Source: JAJKIV01 sp036274195
Lineage (GTDB): Bacteria; Gemmatimonadota; Gemmatimonadetes; Gemmatimonadales; Gemmatimonadaceae
Assembly: GCA_036274195.1 (NCBI GenBank)
Contig: DASUGD010000159.1
Coordinates: forward strand, 1-64,000
Reading direction: 5' to 3'
Length of the DNA stretch: 64,000 nt
Shown: piece after piece, positions 43,017 through 51,288 of the stretch
Layout of the letters: each line of letters starts with the position of its first letter
How positions within the stretch are numbered: the stretch's first letter is position 1
Position numbers and translations under genes: made by a program
The notes under the pieces: generated by a model
What the model was told of the DNA's origin: nothing
Databases searched by the model: none
The model's input: only the letters and a program-made list of their open reading frames with translations

Positions 43017-43813
43017 CCACACACGCTTTGGATTGCGCAGCATTCGACGAGCGAATCGCCGACTACCTCGAGGGTGATCTGGACTCTGCCGCCCGGCACG
43101 AGGTGGAGGCGCACGTGGCGTCCTGCGTCCGCTGCGCCGCGCTCCTTCGCGACCTGGAGCACATTCGCGTCAGCGCGGCCGAGTTGCCGGAGCTCACCCC
43201 GTCCACGGACTTGTGGGGCGGGATCGCGCGCCGCATCGACACGCCCGTCCTGCCACTCACGCGCCCGGCGCCTAACGTCTCGGCGGGTCGCCGGAGGTTC
43301 GACTGGGTGAGGCGGGCTGCAGTCGCCGCGGCGCTCGTCGCCGTCACCGCGGGCGTCACCTATACGCTGACAGTCGCTCACGGACCCGGCGCAGCAACGT
43401 CGAGCGTCGCGACCACCCAGCCAACGCCGCCCGGCCCGAGCCTCACGGCGAGCACCGACAGCGTGCGGAGCGAGCGTGTCGTTCCTTCGACCTCCGGCAG
43501 GGCGAACCCGCAGGACACGGAACTGGTGAGGCCTCCGAGTCAGCGGGTCGCGAACGCGCCCGCGACAGACACCTACGCCCGCGAGATCGACCGGCTCCGG
43601 ACGATCTTTGCCCGCAACCGCTCGCAGCTCGACCCACGCACCGCCGCAATCATCGAAGCGAACCTCAAGGTCATCGACGACGCCATTGCCCAGAGCAAGG
43701 CGGCGCTCGCGCAGGACCCGGCGAGCCGATTTCTCAACAACCAACTCAACAACGCGCTCGGCAAGAAGCTCGAGCTGCTGCAGACGGCAGCCCTGCTGCC
43801 GAATCGTACCTGA
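43013..43813 (+). CDS. zinc-finger anti-sigma factor with C-terminal periplasmic region
   Basis: A 266-residue protein with an N-terminal anti-sigma zinc-binding fold: HEVEAHVASCVRC gives the His-x3-Cys-x2-Cys motif. A single membrane helix (RRAAVAAALVAVTAGVTYTLTV) at about 100 is followed by a Pro/Ser/Thr-rich periplasmic part and two helices. It would hold the sigma factor at the membrane until an envelope signal arrives. The start overlaps the sigma stop. It precedes two DUF4097 exported proteins. Confidence 0.9.
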   Translation: MTTHALDCAAFDERIADYLEGDLDSAARHEVEAHVASCVRCAALLRDLEHIRVSAAELPELTPSTDLWGGIARRIDTPVLPLTRPAPNVSAGRRRFDWVRRAAVAAALVAVTAGVTYTLTVAHGPGAATSSVATTQPTPPGPSLTASTDSVRSERVVPSTSGRANPQDTELVRPPSQRVANAPATDTYAREIDRLRTIFARNRSQLDPRTAAIIEANLKVIDDAIAQSKAALAQDPASRFLNNQLNNALGKKLELLQTAALLPNRT

Positions 43814-43818
43814 CCACC

Positions 43819-44763
43819 ATGCCCCGGTTCAGCTCCTCCCTGCTCACACGTGCCGCGCTCGCGGTCGCCTTGATGGTACCCGTGACCGGCTCGGCGCAGC
43901 GCGACCGTCACCACGAACGGGAAGATTTCCAGGATGCCGAGTCACGCATCGACACGACGTTCGCGTTCGACAAGAACGGGTCGGTGGACCTCACCGAGGT
44001 CGCCGGGGACGTCGTCGTGAATGCCTGGAATCGGAACCAAGCGCGAGTGCGTGCCTACGCGGAGCGTGGACGTATCCGATCCAGCCTGTCGTCATCCCGC
44101 CTGTCGCTCGAGGTCGAGCCAGTACGCGGGCGCACTGGCGACTCGAAGCTCGAGGTGTGGGTTCCGGCCGGAGTCCGCGTCGTCGCGCGAAGCACATCGG
44201 GCGATGTAACGGTGAAAGGCACGAAAGGCGAGGTCGATGCCCGCTCCACGAGCGGTGACGTCATCGTCTCCGACGCGACCAACCGCATCACCATCGAGTC
44301 GGTCTCGGGTGACATCCGCGGCTCTCAGCTCGACGGCGATGTCCGGAGCGAGTCCGTCAGCGGCACCATCGAGATCCGTGACGTGTCCGGGCCGGTGCGC
44401 GCCGAAACCACGAGCGGTGACATCTCGCTCCTCGGCGTCACGTCGCGGAACGCCTTCGCGACTACCGTGAGTGGTGAGGTGGAATACGATGGCACGGTCG
44501 ACAAGGACGGACGCTACGAGTTTCACTCGCACTCCGGGGACATCCGCCTCGAGATCCCCGAGTCGTCCAGTGCGCAGTTCTCCGTCGAAACGTTCAGTGG
44601 TTCGCTCGACAGCGAGTTTCCGATAACCCTGCAGCCCGGCCAGCGATCAACCGGCCGCCCCCGGCGCTTCGAGTTCACACTCGGCAGCGGCAGCGCGCGC
44701 ATCACCGCCGAGTCGTTCAGCGGCGACATCGTCCTCGCGCGGCGCGCGCGCCGGGAACGTTAG
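43819..44763 (+). CDS. secreted DUF4097 beta-helix protein (SGD repeat type)
   Basis: A 314-residue exported protein with signal peptide LTRAALAVALMVPVTGSAQ. The rest is a right-handed beta-type repeat (DUF4097/PF13349), with repeated Ser-Gly-Asp turns: RSTSGDVTV, RSTSGDVIV, SVSGDIRG, SVSGTIEI, TTSGDISL, TVSGEVEY, SHSGDIRL, TFSGSL, SFSGDIVL. The repeated turn points to one long solenoid. Five bases after the anti-sigma stop, so it belongs to this sigma regulon. Envelope or adhesive role inferred. Confidence 0.88.
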   Translation: MPRFSSSLLTRAALAVALMVPVTGSAQRDRHHEREDFQDAESRIDTTFAFDKNGSVDLTEVAGDVVVNAWNRNQARVRAYAERGRIRSSLSSSRLSLEVEPVRGRTGDSKLEVWVPAGVRVVARSTSGDVTVKGTKGEVDARSTSGDVIVSDATNRITIESVSGDIRGSQLDGDVRSESVSGTIEIRDVSGPVRAETTSGDISLLGVTSRNAFATTVSGEVEYDGTVDKDGRYEFHSHSGDIRLEIPESSSAQFSVETFSGSLDSEFPITLQPGQRSTGRPRRFEFTLGSGSARITAESFSGDIVLARRARRER

Positions 44764-44780
44764 GCACCCATCCACGAGAC

Positions 44781-45644
44781 ATGTTCCGCCTTTCGGAGAC
44801 CCACGCCATGCTCGCTATGCTGGCACGCTTCGCAACACGACACACGTCCTCCACGGTGCTGGCCATTGCCACCTCGCTGGCGGCGGCCGGCACCGTCAGT
44901 GCGCAGCAGAAATCGAACGACCGCGACTTCACGTGGGACGGCAGGATTTCGAGCGGTCATTGGCTTTACGTCCGGGACCTGAACGGGTCGATCCGCGTGG
45001 AAAAGGCCACGGGCGACCGCGCCGAGGTGACCGCCGTGAAGCGGTGGCGGCGCGGCAATCCGGAGGATGTTCGAATCGAGACCCGCCGACTCGGCGGCGA
45101 CGATGGCGACGTCATCATCTGTGCGTTCTGGACCGACAACGCGTCGTGCGATGAGGACGGCTACCGCTCCAAAGGCGACGACAACTGGCATGGCCACAAC
45201 AACGATACGTCGGTCGAGTTCACCGTGAAGTTACCGGCAGGCGTTCGCCTTGGCGTGAGCACGGTGAATGGTGGCGTTACGGTGAGTGGCGCCACGAGCG
45301 AGGTGCGCGCGAGCTCCGTGAACGGCCGCGTCTCGGCAACATCGTCGGGTGGCCCGGTGAACGCATCCACGGTCAACGGCGACATCGACGTTCGAATGAA
45401 GGAGCTCGGCACCGGCGATCTGGAGTACTCCACGGTCAATGGTTCGATCGAGATCGAGGTTCCCGCAAACCTCGATGCCGACCTGGATATGCGGACGGTG
45501 AACGGCAGCCTCTCGTCCGATTTCCCGCTCACGCTCGAAGGTCGCGTGAACCCCCGCCGGATGCGCGCGACGATTGGCAAAGGCGGCCGGCGTCTTCGGC
45601 TCGAGACCGTGAATGGCAGCGTGGAGTTGAGGAAAGCTTCCTGA
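44781..45644 (+). CDS. secreted DUF4097 beta-helix protein (VNG repeat type)
   Basis: A 287-residue paralogue of the preceding gene. Here the turn residues are Val-Asn-Gly: TVNGGVTV, SVNGRVSA, TVNGDIDV, TVNGSIEI, TVNGSLSS, TVNGSVEL. It has a signal peptide (LAIATSLAAAGTVSAQ), and a charged, aspartate- and histidine-rich loop DGYRSKGDDNWHGHNND about residue 125. An internal ATG at 44808 has a better ribosome site than 44781. It follows its paralogue by 17 bp; its stop is the first base region of a G-tract heptad array. Confidence 0.86.
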   Translation: MFRLSETHAMLAMLARFATRHTSSTVLAIATSLAAAGTVSAQQKSNDRDFTWDGRISSGHWLYVRDLNGSIRVEKATGDRAEVTAVKRWRRGNPEDVRIETRRLGGDDGDVIICAFWTDNASCDEDGYRSKGDDNWHGHNNDTSVEFTVKLPAGVRLGVSTVNGGVTVSGATSEVRASSVNGRVSATSSGGPVNASTVNGDIDVRMKELGTGDLEYSTVNGSIEIEVPANLDADLDMRTVNGSLSSDFPLTLEGRVNPRRMRATIGKGGRRLRLETVNGSVELRKAS

Positions 45645-45734
45645 CTGGGAACTGGGAACTGGGAACTGGGAACTGGGAACTGGGAACTGGGAACTGGGAA
45701 CTGGGAACTGGGAACTGGGAACTGGAAACTGGGA
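45644..45734 (+). repeat. ACTGGGA heptad tandem repeat (x13)
   Basis: Eleven exact head-to-tail copies of ACTGGGA (45644-45720), then one variant (ACTGGAA) and one further exact copy. It begins on the last base of the stop codon of the DUF4097 gene. The sense strand therefore carries about 12 GGG runs spaced by four bases, able to form RNA or DNA G-quadruplexes in the 3' end of that transcript. Confidence 0.93.
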
Positions 45735-45797
45735 ACCGGTTAAGCGGCGGCCGGTTGTTGGCTGCTCGTGCTGGCTGCTGACTGCTGCTGGCTGACA

Positions 45798-45842
45798 AGA
45801 ACCCTCGGCACGCTCTGGTGAGAAGAGCATCCCGAGGGTTCT
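45798..45842. terminator. long hairpin between the two heptad arrays
   Basis: AGAACCCTCGG pairs with CCGAGGGTTCT (11 bp) and the inner GCTCT/AGAGC adds a second stem. It lies midway between convergent genes and is a likely bidirectional terminator for the sigma operon and the pterin dehydratase gene. Confidence 0.72.
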
Positions 45843-45844
45843 CC

Positions 45845-45965
45845 GTTTCCCGTTTCCCGTTTCCCGTTTCCCGTTTCCCGTTTCCCGTTTCCCGTTTCCC
45901 GTTTCCCGTTTCCCGTTTCCCGTTTCCCGTTTCCCGTTTCCCGTTTCCGGCTGTTCCCGTTTCCC
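45845..45965 (-). repeat. GGGAAAC heptad tandem repeat (GTTTCCC on plus, x14+)
   Basis: Fourteen exact copies of GTTTCCC on the plus strand (45845-45942) followed by degenerate copies to 45965. On the minus strand they read GGGAAAC and begin right after the stop of the minus-strand pterin dehydratase gene, so that transcript also would have evenly spaced GGG runs. Confidence 0.93.
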
Positions 45966-45967
45966 GG

Positions 45968-46264
45968 CTAGATCCCCGATTCCGTCGCCAATCGCTCGAT
46001 CTCCCGAGCGAGCGCCAGGTCGTTCGTCGTGATTCCCCCGACGTCGTGCGAGCTGAGCGTAAACGTCAGGCGCGTGTGTCTGATGTCGATGTCCGGGTGG
46101 TGGTCCATCGACTCGGCGACGTCCGCTACGCGCGTGACGAATGTGATGCCCGCCGGAAAGCTCGGGAAACGATACGTCTTCGTCAGCGAGTCGCCGCGGC
46201 GCGCCCAACCCGGCAGCCCGCCAAGCTCCCGCTGGATCCCGATGTCGGAGAGACGTTCGGCCAC
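45968..46264 (-). CDS. phhB: 4a-hydroxytetrahydrobiopterin dehydratase (PCD/DCoH)
   Basis: A 98-residue enzyme of the usual size. The signature is the DHHPDIDIRHTRLTFTLSSH segment, with the paired His residues and the HP motif of pterin-4a-carbinolamine dehydratase, and a C-terminal GGITTNDLALA. It recycles the pterin cofactor of aromatic amino acid hydroxylases. No hydroxylase gene is in view. GTG at 46264 gives the normal length; the longer frame has no family match. Its stop abuts the GGGAAAC repeat. Confidence 0.9.
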   Translation of the reverse strand: MAERLSDIGIQRELGGLPGWARRGDSLTKTYRFPSFPAGITFVTRVADVAESMDHHPDIDIRHTRLTFTLSSHDVGGITTNDLALAREIERLATESGI

Positions 46265-46526
46265 AGGTCGGGCTTTCTTCTGATTTTCCGTACCCGGGAT
46301 CAGCGCCGAGCCGGAAGTCTCCGTGGATTGATGACGCGCCTTTTGCGCGCGAACAGCATAACCGAAACAGGGACAAACGACAACGGACTGGCGAGCCCGA
46401 CGTGGGCACGGTCTCTGCCCTTGTGGGCTGCCGGCTGCCGAAGGCACCCGCATCCCCGCGACGGGTAACCAGAACAAGGCCCTGCCAGCAGCCCGCGGGG
46501 CAAGAACCTGAATGGAGCATCGACCC
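46265..46526. other. intergenic leader before the OmpA lipoprotein gene
   Basis: About 260 bp between divergent genes. It contains GC-rich imperfect hairpins (for example CCCGC...GCGGG around 46448-46500) and two partial promoter-like AT patches (46330-46385), but I cannot assign a riboswitch or a clear promoter. Confidence 0.35.
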
Positions 46527-47210
46527 ATGACTCAGCTTTTCGTTCGCCGATATCGACCCCTTGCGGGGTTCGCGGCTGCTCTTGTTGCGCTCAATGCGTG
46601 CGCATCGCTGAACAACAAAGAGAAAGGCGGTATCATCGGCGCAACCGGAGGCGCCGTGGTTGGCGGCGCGATCGGAAACGCCAACGGATCGACCGCAAAG
46701 GGGGCGATCCTCGGCGCGGTCGTCGGAGGCGCAGCCGGAATGATCATTGGCCACCAGATGGACAAGCAGGCTGCGGAGTTGAAGCAGAACATCCCTGGCG
46801 CCGTCGTCGAGCGTGTCGGCGAAGGCATCCAGGTGACGTTCGACTCGGGTCTGCTCTTCGATTTCGACTCGGACGTCGTGCGCCCCGAGGCGCAGGCGAA
46901 CCTCCGCAACCTGGCTGCGAGCCTCGACAAGTACCCGGGCTCCGACCTGCTGATCGCGGGCCATACCGACAGCGTCGGCACCGACGCATACAATCTCGCC
47001 CTGTCCGAGCGACGCGCGAACGCGGCGGTTTCCTACCTCGCGTCACAGGGCGTGGACCGATCGCGTATGCGCGCACGCGGGCTCGGCGAGACAGAACCCG
47101 TGATGCCTAACGATACGGAGGCCGGCCGGAGCAGGAACCGTCGTGTGGAAGTCGCGATCTACGCCAGCGAAGCGCTCCGCGCCGAGGCGAAGCGTCAGGC
47201 TGGGAGCTGA
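46527..47210 (+). CDS. OmpA-family lipoprotein with glycine zipper (YiaD-like)
   Basis: A 227-residue lipoprotein: lipobox LNAC with the lipid cysteine at residue 25, a glycine-zipper segment (GGIIGATGGAVVGGAIGNA and GAILGAVVGGAAGMIIG) about 32-75, and an OmpA peptidoglycan-binding domain with FDFDSDVVRPEAQ, AGHTDSVGTDAYNLALSERRA and NRRVEVAI. It anchors the outer membrane to peptidoglycan. ATG at 46527 has GGAG nine bases upstream. The 3' end overlaps a convergent glycosyltransferase gene by 16 bp. Confidence 0.9.
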   Translation: MTQLFVRRYRPLAGFAAALVALNACASLNNKEKGGIIGATGGAVVGGAIGNANGSTAKGAILGAVVGGAAGMIIGHQMDKQAAELKQNIPGAVVERVGEGIQVTFDSGLLFDFDSDVVRPEAQANLRNLAASLDKYPGSDLLIAGHTDSVGTDAYNLALSERRANAAVSYLASQGVDRSRMRARGLGETEPVMPNDTEAGRSRNRRVEVAIYASEALRAEAKRQAGS

Positions 47211-48013
47211 ACCTCTCCGGCGATGCTCGCGCGGCGCTGCCGCGCGAGCATCGCGCCGTACCGTCGATACAACTGGAAGATGCCCGTCGCCGCACGCATG
47301 TACGCCGCGCGCGTCAACTTCGAGCCCGGGACGTCCCGCCACTCGTCCAGCGGCAGCTCGTAGAGGTACCGCTCGACCGCTGCCGTCCCGCCCGAACTTT
47401 GACCGATCAGGCGCGCCAGAATTTCCACGTCGAAGAGCCACGCCGTGCCGAACGGCTCCTCGAGAACACGGCCGAGGTCCGGAGTCGAGCGAAAGAGCTT
47501 CGCACCGCACTGAGTATCGTAAACCGCCAGGTGAAGCATTTCGGACACGAGCGTGGCGAACACTCGCCCGAGATAGTGACGCCACGCGTGACGCTTGATC
47601 GAGCGACCGAGCAGCTTCACACGCGAGCCCAGCACGACGTTCACCCACGCCCGCTGCTCGAACACCTCGAGAAACCTGGGAATCGCTGTGAGTGGCGTGG
47701 CCAGGTCGGCATCCCAGTAGCCCACGAAATCGGCCCCGGCGCCGAGCGCCTCTAGCATGCCAGTCCGGACTGCCTCGGCCTTGCCTTGATTCGGCTGCTG
47801 ATCTCTCACGCGAATCGTGCCTGGCGATTCGCGGCGCAACTGCTCGAGAAGGCCGAGCGTTTCGTCACGGCTGCCATCGTTCACGAACAGGAACTCGACA
47901 CGATGGCCGCTCAGGCCGAACGCAGTGAACGCTCGTGCGTCGAGGCGGCGGGCTTCGTTGTAGCAGGGGACGACGATGATCGTGTGAGCCAATTTCGGGT
48001 GGCAAGGGGTCAC
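47195..48013 (-). CDS. GT2 glycosyltransferase, dolichyl-phosphate-type
   Basis: A 272-residue GT-A glycosyltransferase. It has VVPCYNEARRLD, FLFVNDGSRDETLGLLEQL, GKAEAVRTGML and the DxD motif YWDADLATP, with no membrane helices. It resembles Alg5/DPM-type enzymes that load a sugar onto a lipid phosphate carrier. The C-terminal part AVYDTQCGAKLFR and WLFDVEILARL is typical. ATG at 48013. Convergent with OmpA and divergent from the radical SAM gene. Confidence 0.88.
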   Translation of the reverse strand: MTPCHPKLAHTIIVVPCYNEARRLDARAFTAFGLSGHRVEFLFVNDGSRDETLGLLEQLRRESPGTIRVRDQQPNQGKAEAVRTGMLEALGAGADFVGYWDADLATPLTAIPRFLEVFEQRAWVNVVLGSRVKLLGRSIKRHAWRHYLGRVFATLVSEMLHLAVYDTQCGAKLFRSTPDLGRVLEEPFGTAWLFDVEILARLIGQSSGGTAAVERYLYELPLDEWRDVPGSKLTRAAYMRAATGIFQLYRRYGAMLARQRRASIAGEVQLPA

Positions 48014-48095
48014 GCCGGTCGCCGCGTTCGCGAAGTGAGCCGGGCCCGCTTCGCATTCCCAGATGGAGTCGTCGAGCGGATGAAAAGCAACCGGC

Positions 48096-48124
48096 TTGTG
48101 AATTCGGCGTTTATTCGGTAAATA
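48096..48124 (+). promoter_or_regulatory. sigma-70-like promoter with short leader
   Basis: TTGTGA (48096-48101), a 17-base spacer and TAAATA (48119-48124) match the -35 and -10 consensus well. Transcription would start near 48131, at the GTG start of the radical SAM gene, implying a leaderless mRNA or a slightly later translation start. Confidence 0.5.
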
Positions 48125-48129
48125 GAGGT

Positions 48130-49230
48130 GTGAAGCGGGATGGCCGACACACGCACCACGCAGTGCAGGAACTGCTGCTCCCTGATCAGGCCGGGCCGGC
48201 GCTCGCTCCGCTGCCGACGATAGGCGACCAGAAAGACATTCGCTATCACGCTGCGCGAGCGCGAGGGCTGCTCAATGGACCTGAGTCCACGGGGATGGAC
48301 TACTGGTCCATCAATCCTTACGTCGGCTGTGCGTTCGGCTGCACTTACTGCTACGCGCGCTACGCGCATCGCTACGCCGTGGATCGCGCGCTGTCCTCGA
48401 CGGCGTCGAGCCACGAGCTGAGAGCCGAGATCGAAGGCATGCCGCCATGGCTCGCCTTCGAGCGCCATGTGCTGGTGAAAAACGACGCCGCCGCCATTCT
48501 CGGCCACGAGCTGCGCCCTGGGAGCCCACGTCTCAGGGCCCTCACGAGCGGGGAAGTCGTCGTCGTCGGAACGGCAACCGATCCCTACCAGCCGGCGGAG
48601 CGTCGCTTCCGGGTTACGCGCGGCGTGCTCGAGACGCTCGCCTCCCATGAGGGGCTCTCTATCGTGATCATCACGAAGAGTCCACTCGTTACGCGCGACG
48701 TCGACGTGCTCCGGCGAATCACCGAGCGCTCATCGCTCACGGTGCACGTGTCGCTCATCACGATGCGTCGCGAGCTCGCGCGACTGATCGAGCCTCGAGC
48801 GCCGACGCCCGGCGCGCGCGTTCGTGCGGTCGCTCGCCTCAGCGCTGCGGGGATCGATGTTGGCATCAACGTAATGCCAGTGCTCCCTGGAATTACGGAT
48901 GGCCCCGCCGACCTCGATGACCTCGTTCGACAGGTGGCCAACGTGGGCGCGACACACGTGAACGCTTGTGCGCTCCGCCTTCGCGCCACCGCCCGCGCAC
49001 GATATCTCCCGTTCATCGCCGAGCACTTTCCTCAGCTCGCGGACCGGTATGCGCGCTCGTACGCGGAGGGCCATCAGCTGAGCCAGCACTATCGCGACGG
49101 GTTGCGGCGATTCTTCCAGTCGTTGTGCGCCCGCGTGGGAATCCCGTTCGGTACGCCGGACGACGAAACGGAAACCGTCTCGTCGCCGCCGCCGAAGGTC
49201 GACAGGCAGACAGACCTGTTCGCTGACTGA
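48130..49230 (+). CDS. radical SAM protein (SplB/Rv2578c-like)
   Basis: A 366-residue enzyme. The [4Fe-4S] cysteines CxxxCxxC lie at residues 67, 71 and 74 (GCAFGCTYCYARYAHR), with TATDPYQPAER and a SIVIITKSPLVTRD strand typical of the SplB-related family with unknown substrate. It could be a DNA repair or tRNA/protein-modifying enzyme. GTG at 48130 is close to the promoter's predicted start; a later start cannot be excluded. No SplB-specific C-terminal cysteine is evident. Confidence 0.82.
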   Translation: MKRDGRHTHHAVQELLLPDQAGPALAPLPTIGDQKDIRYHAARARGLLNGPESTGMDYWSINPYVGCAFGCTYCYARYAHRYAVDRALSSTASSHELRAEIEGMPPWLAFERHVLVKNDAAAILGHELRPGSPRLRALTSGEVVVVGTATDPYQPAERRFRVTRGVLETLASHEGLSIVIITKSPLVTRDVDVLRRITERSSLTVHVSLITMRRELARLIEPRAPTPGARVRAVARLSAAGIDVGINVMPVLPGITDGPADLDDLVRQVANVGATHVNACALRLRATARARYLPFIAEHFPQLADRYARSYAEGHQLSQHYRDGLRRFFQSLCARVGIPFGTPDDETETVSSPPPKVDRQTDLFAD

Positions 49231-49325
49231 CGCCCCGTTCGCTGACTGGCGCGCCGTTTGAGCTGATGGGTGGTGGCTGCCAGCTGATTCGCGAAGCTGC
49301 GCACGGCTGCATTAGCTTCCCGCCC

Positions 49326-51260
49326 ATGTCTACCACGGCCATTCGCGATAAGCTGCGCGCAATTTCCTTCCTCGACGGCCTCACCGATTCGGCGTACCAC
49401 CAGCTCGCGCGTCTGGTGACCCTCGTCCGGTACGAAACCGACGAGATGTTGTTCGAGGAGGGCTCTCCACGCTCGTTTCTCGCACTGGTCGTGAGCGGCG
49501 CCGTCGCGATCGAGAAGCAGATGAACAGCCGGCCAATCCGGCTCGTGACGCTCGGCGCGGGCGAGGCCGTGGGCGAGGGCCTCCTGCTCGACGACTCAAA
49601 GCACGGAACGAGCGCTCGGGCGCTGCAGCAGACTGACGTGCTCGTCCTGCGCAGCGAGAAGGTGCAGGACATGCTGAAGGAGCATCCCCAGCTCTATGCG
49701 GCGCTCGTCGGCCGCGCCGCGCGCGCCATCTCGCAGCGCCTTGCGGCCACGGACGCGACCATTGTCGGCCGCGGGCGAACGCTCGGCTTCGGCGGCCATC
49801 ACGTGCGCGTCGAGCACGACCTGCTGGGCGCGCGCGAGATCCCCGACGAGGCGCTGTACGGCGTTCAGACCCTGCGGGCCCTCGAGAACTTCCCCATCAC
49901 GGGCATCGCGCTTCGCGAGTTTCCCGCCCTGGTCGAAGCGCTCGCTGCCGTGAAGGAAGCGGCAGCTCTGGCGAACGCGGAGCTCGGGCTTCTCAATCCC
50001 GACATCGCCGATGCGATCGTACGCGCCGCGCGCGAGGTCCGAACGGGTCGCCACCACGAACACTTCCTCGTGGACATGATCCAGGGCGGCGCGGGCACGT
50101 CCACGAACATGAATGCCAACGAGGTCATCGCGAACCGCGCACTCGAGCTGCTCGGTCGCCCGCGAGGCGACTACGCGACGATCAGCCCGAACTCGCACGT
50201 CAACCTGAGCCAGTCCACCAACGACGTCTACCCGACGGCCGTGAAGCTCGCGCTGCACAGCGGCATCGAAGGGCTCCGCGACGCAATGCGAGCGCTCTGC
50301 GCGTCATTTCTGAAGAAAGGCGAAGAGTTCGCCGGGTTCCTCAAGATGGGACGCACGCAGCTGCAGGATGCCGTGCCGATGACGTTAGGCCAGGAGTTCA
50401 GCGCGTTTGCGCATACGATCCTCGAGGACGTCGACCGCCTCGGAGAAGCGCAGGCGCTGATCCGGGAGATCAACATGGGCGCAACCGCCATTGGAACGCG
50501 GATCAATGCGCCCGAGGGATATGCGGAGGCCGTGCGGCGCCACCTTTCGACTGTTTCGGGACTCGAGCTCATCACCGCGCCGGATCTCGTCGAGGCCACG
50601 GCGGACACAGGCGCCTTCGTCCAGCTGTCCGGGGTCCTCAAGCGGTGTGCGGTGAAGATCTCCAAGGTGTGCAACGACCTTCGGCTGCTGAGCTCGGGCC
50701 CGCGTGCCGGGCTCGGCGAGATCAACTTGCCGCCAATGCAGCCGGGATCGTCGATCATGCCGGGCAAGGTGAACCCGGTGATTCCCGAGGTGGTGAACCA
50801 GGTGTGCTTCGACGTAATCGGGGGCGACGTCACCGTGACGCTCGCAGCCGAAGCCGGTCAACTCCAGTTGAACGTCTTCGAGCCCATCATCGCCTTCCGC
50901 CTGCTTCACGGGATCGACTCCCTCAAGCAAGCGCTCATCGTGCTCCGTGGTCGATGCGTCGATGGCATCACGGCGAACCCGGACCGGATGCGCTGGTTCG
51001 TCGAAAATTCGATCGGGATCGTCACCGCGCTGGTTCCGGTGCTTGGCTACGAGACCGCGACGGAAATCGCGAAGGAGGCGCTCGCGACGGGGCGAGGTGT
51101 GTACGACCTCGTCTGCGATCGCGGGCTCATGACACGAGAGGATCTCGAGAAGGTGCTCGACCCGCGCGGGATGGTCGGCATCGAGAAGCCACCGACGGCC
51201 GGAGCAACGACCGAGTACAGTGTTGTCCGCGACGCGGCCGCGCGGCCGCGTCGCAGCTGA
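49326..51260 (+). CDS. aspA: cyclic-nucleotide-binding domain fused to aspartate ammonia-lyase
   Basis: A 644-residue fusion. Residues about 10-135 form a Crp-type cyclic-nucleotide-binding fold (FLDGLTDSAYHQLARL, FEEGSPRSFLALVVSG, GEAVGEGLLLDD, TSARAL). From about 160 the sequence is a full aspartase: ALYGVQTLRALENFP, GAGTSTNMNANEVIANRALE, SPNSHVNLSQSTNDVYPTA and the active-site signature GSSIMPGKVNP at about 473-483. The enzyme turns aspartate into fumarate and ammonia. Fusion with a ligand-sensing domain suggests allosteric control, which ordinary aspartase lacks. ATG at 49326. Followed by a nicotinate phosphoribosyltransferase-like gene. Confidence 0.88.
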   Translation: MSTTAIRDKLRAISFLDGLTDSAYHQLARLVTLVRYETDEMLFEEGSPRSFLALVVSGAVAIEKQMNSRPIRLVTLGAGEAVGEGLLLDDSKHGTSARALQQTDVLVLRSEKVQDMLKEHPQLYAALVGRAARAISQRLAATDATIVGRGRTLGFGGHHVRVEHDLLGAREIPDEALYGVQTLRALENFPITGIALREFPALVEALAAVKEAAALANAELGLLNPDIADAIVRAAREVRTGRHHEHFLVDMIQGGAGTSTNMNANEVIANRALELLGRPRGDYATISPNSHVNLSQSTNDVYPTAVKLALHSGIEGLRDAMRALCASFLKKGEEFAGFLKMGRTQLQDAVPMTLGQEFSAFAHTILEDVDRLGEAQALIREINMGATAIGTRINAPEGYAEAVRRHLSTVSGLELITAPDLVEATADTGAFVQLSGVLKRCAVKISKVCNDLRLLSSGPRAGLGEINLPPMQPGSSIMPGKVNPVIPEVVNQVCFDVIGGDVTVTLAAEAGQLQLNVFEPIIAFRLLHGIDSLKQALIVLRGRCVDGITANPDRMRWFVENSIGIVTALVPVLGYETATEIAKEALATGRGVYDLVCDRGLMTREDLEKVLDPRGMVGIEKPPTAGATTEYSVVRDAAARPRRS

Positions 51261-51288
51261 AATGACGCCGGGAAGCGTCTCGATCTAA

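Noticed and set aside
45644..45965. Heptad arrays as a CRISPR
   Set aside because: Units are 7 bp and head to tail, with no spacers and no cas genes nearby.
45818..46468. Plus-strand frame of Arg-Phe-Pro repeats
   Set aside because: Translation of the GTTTCCC repeat; antisense to phhB, no known domain.
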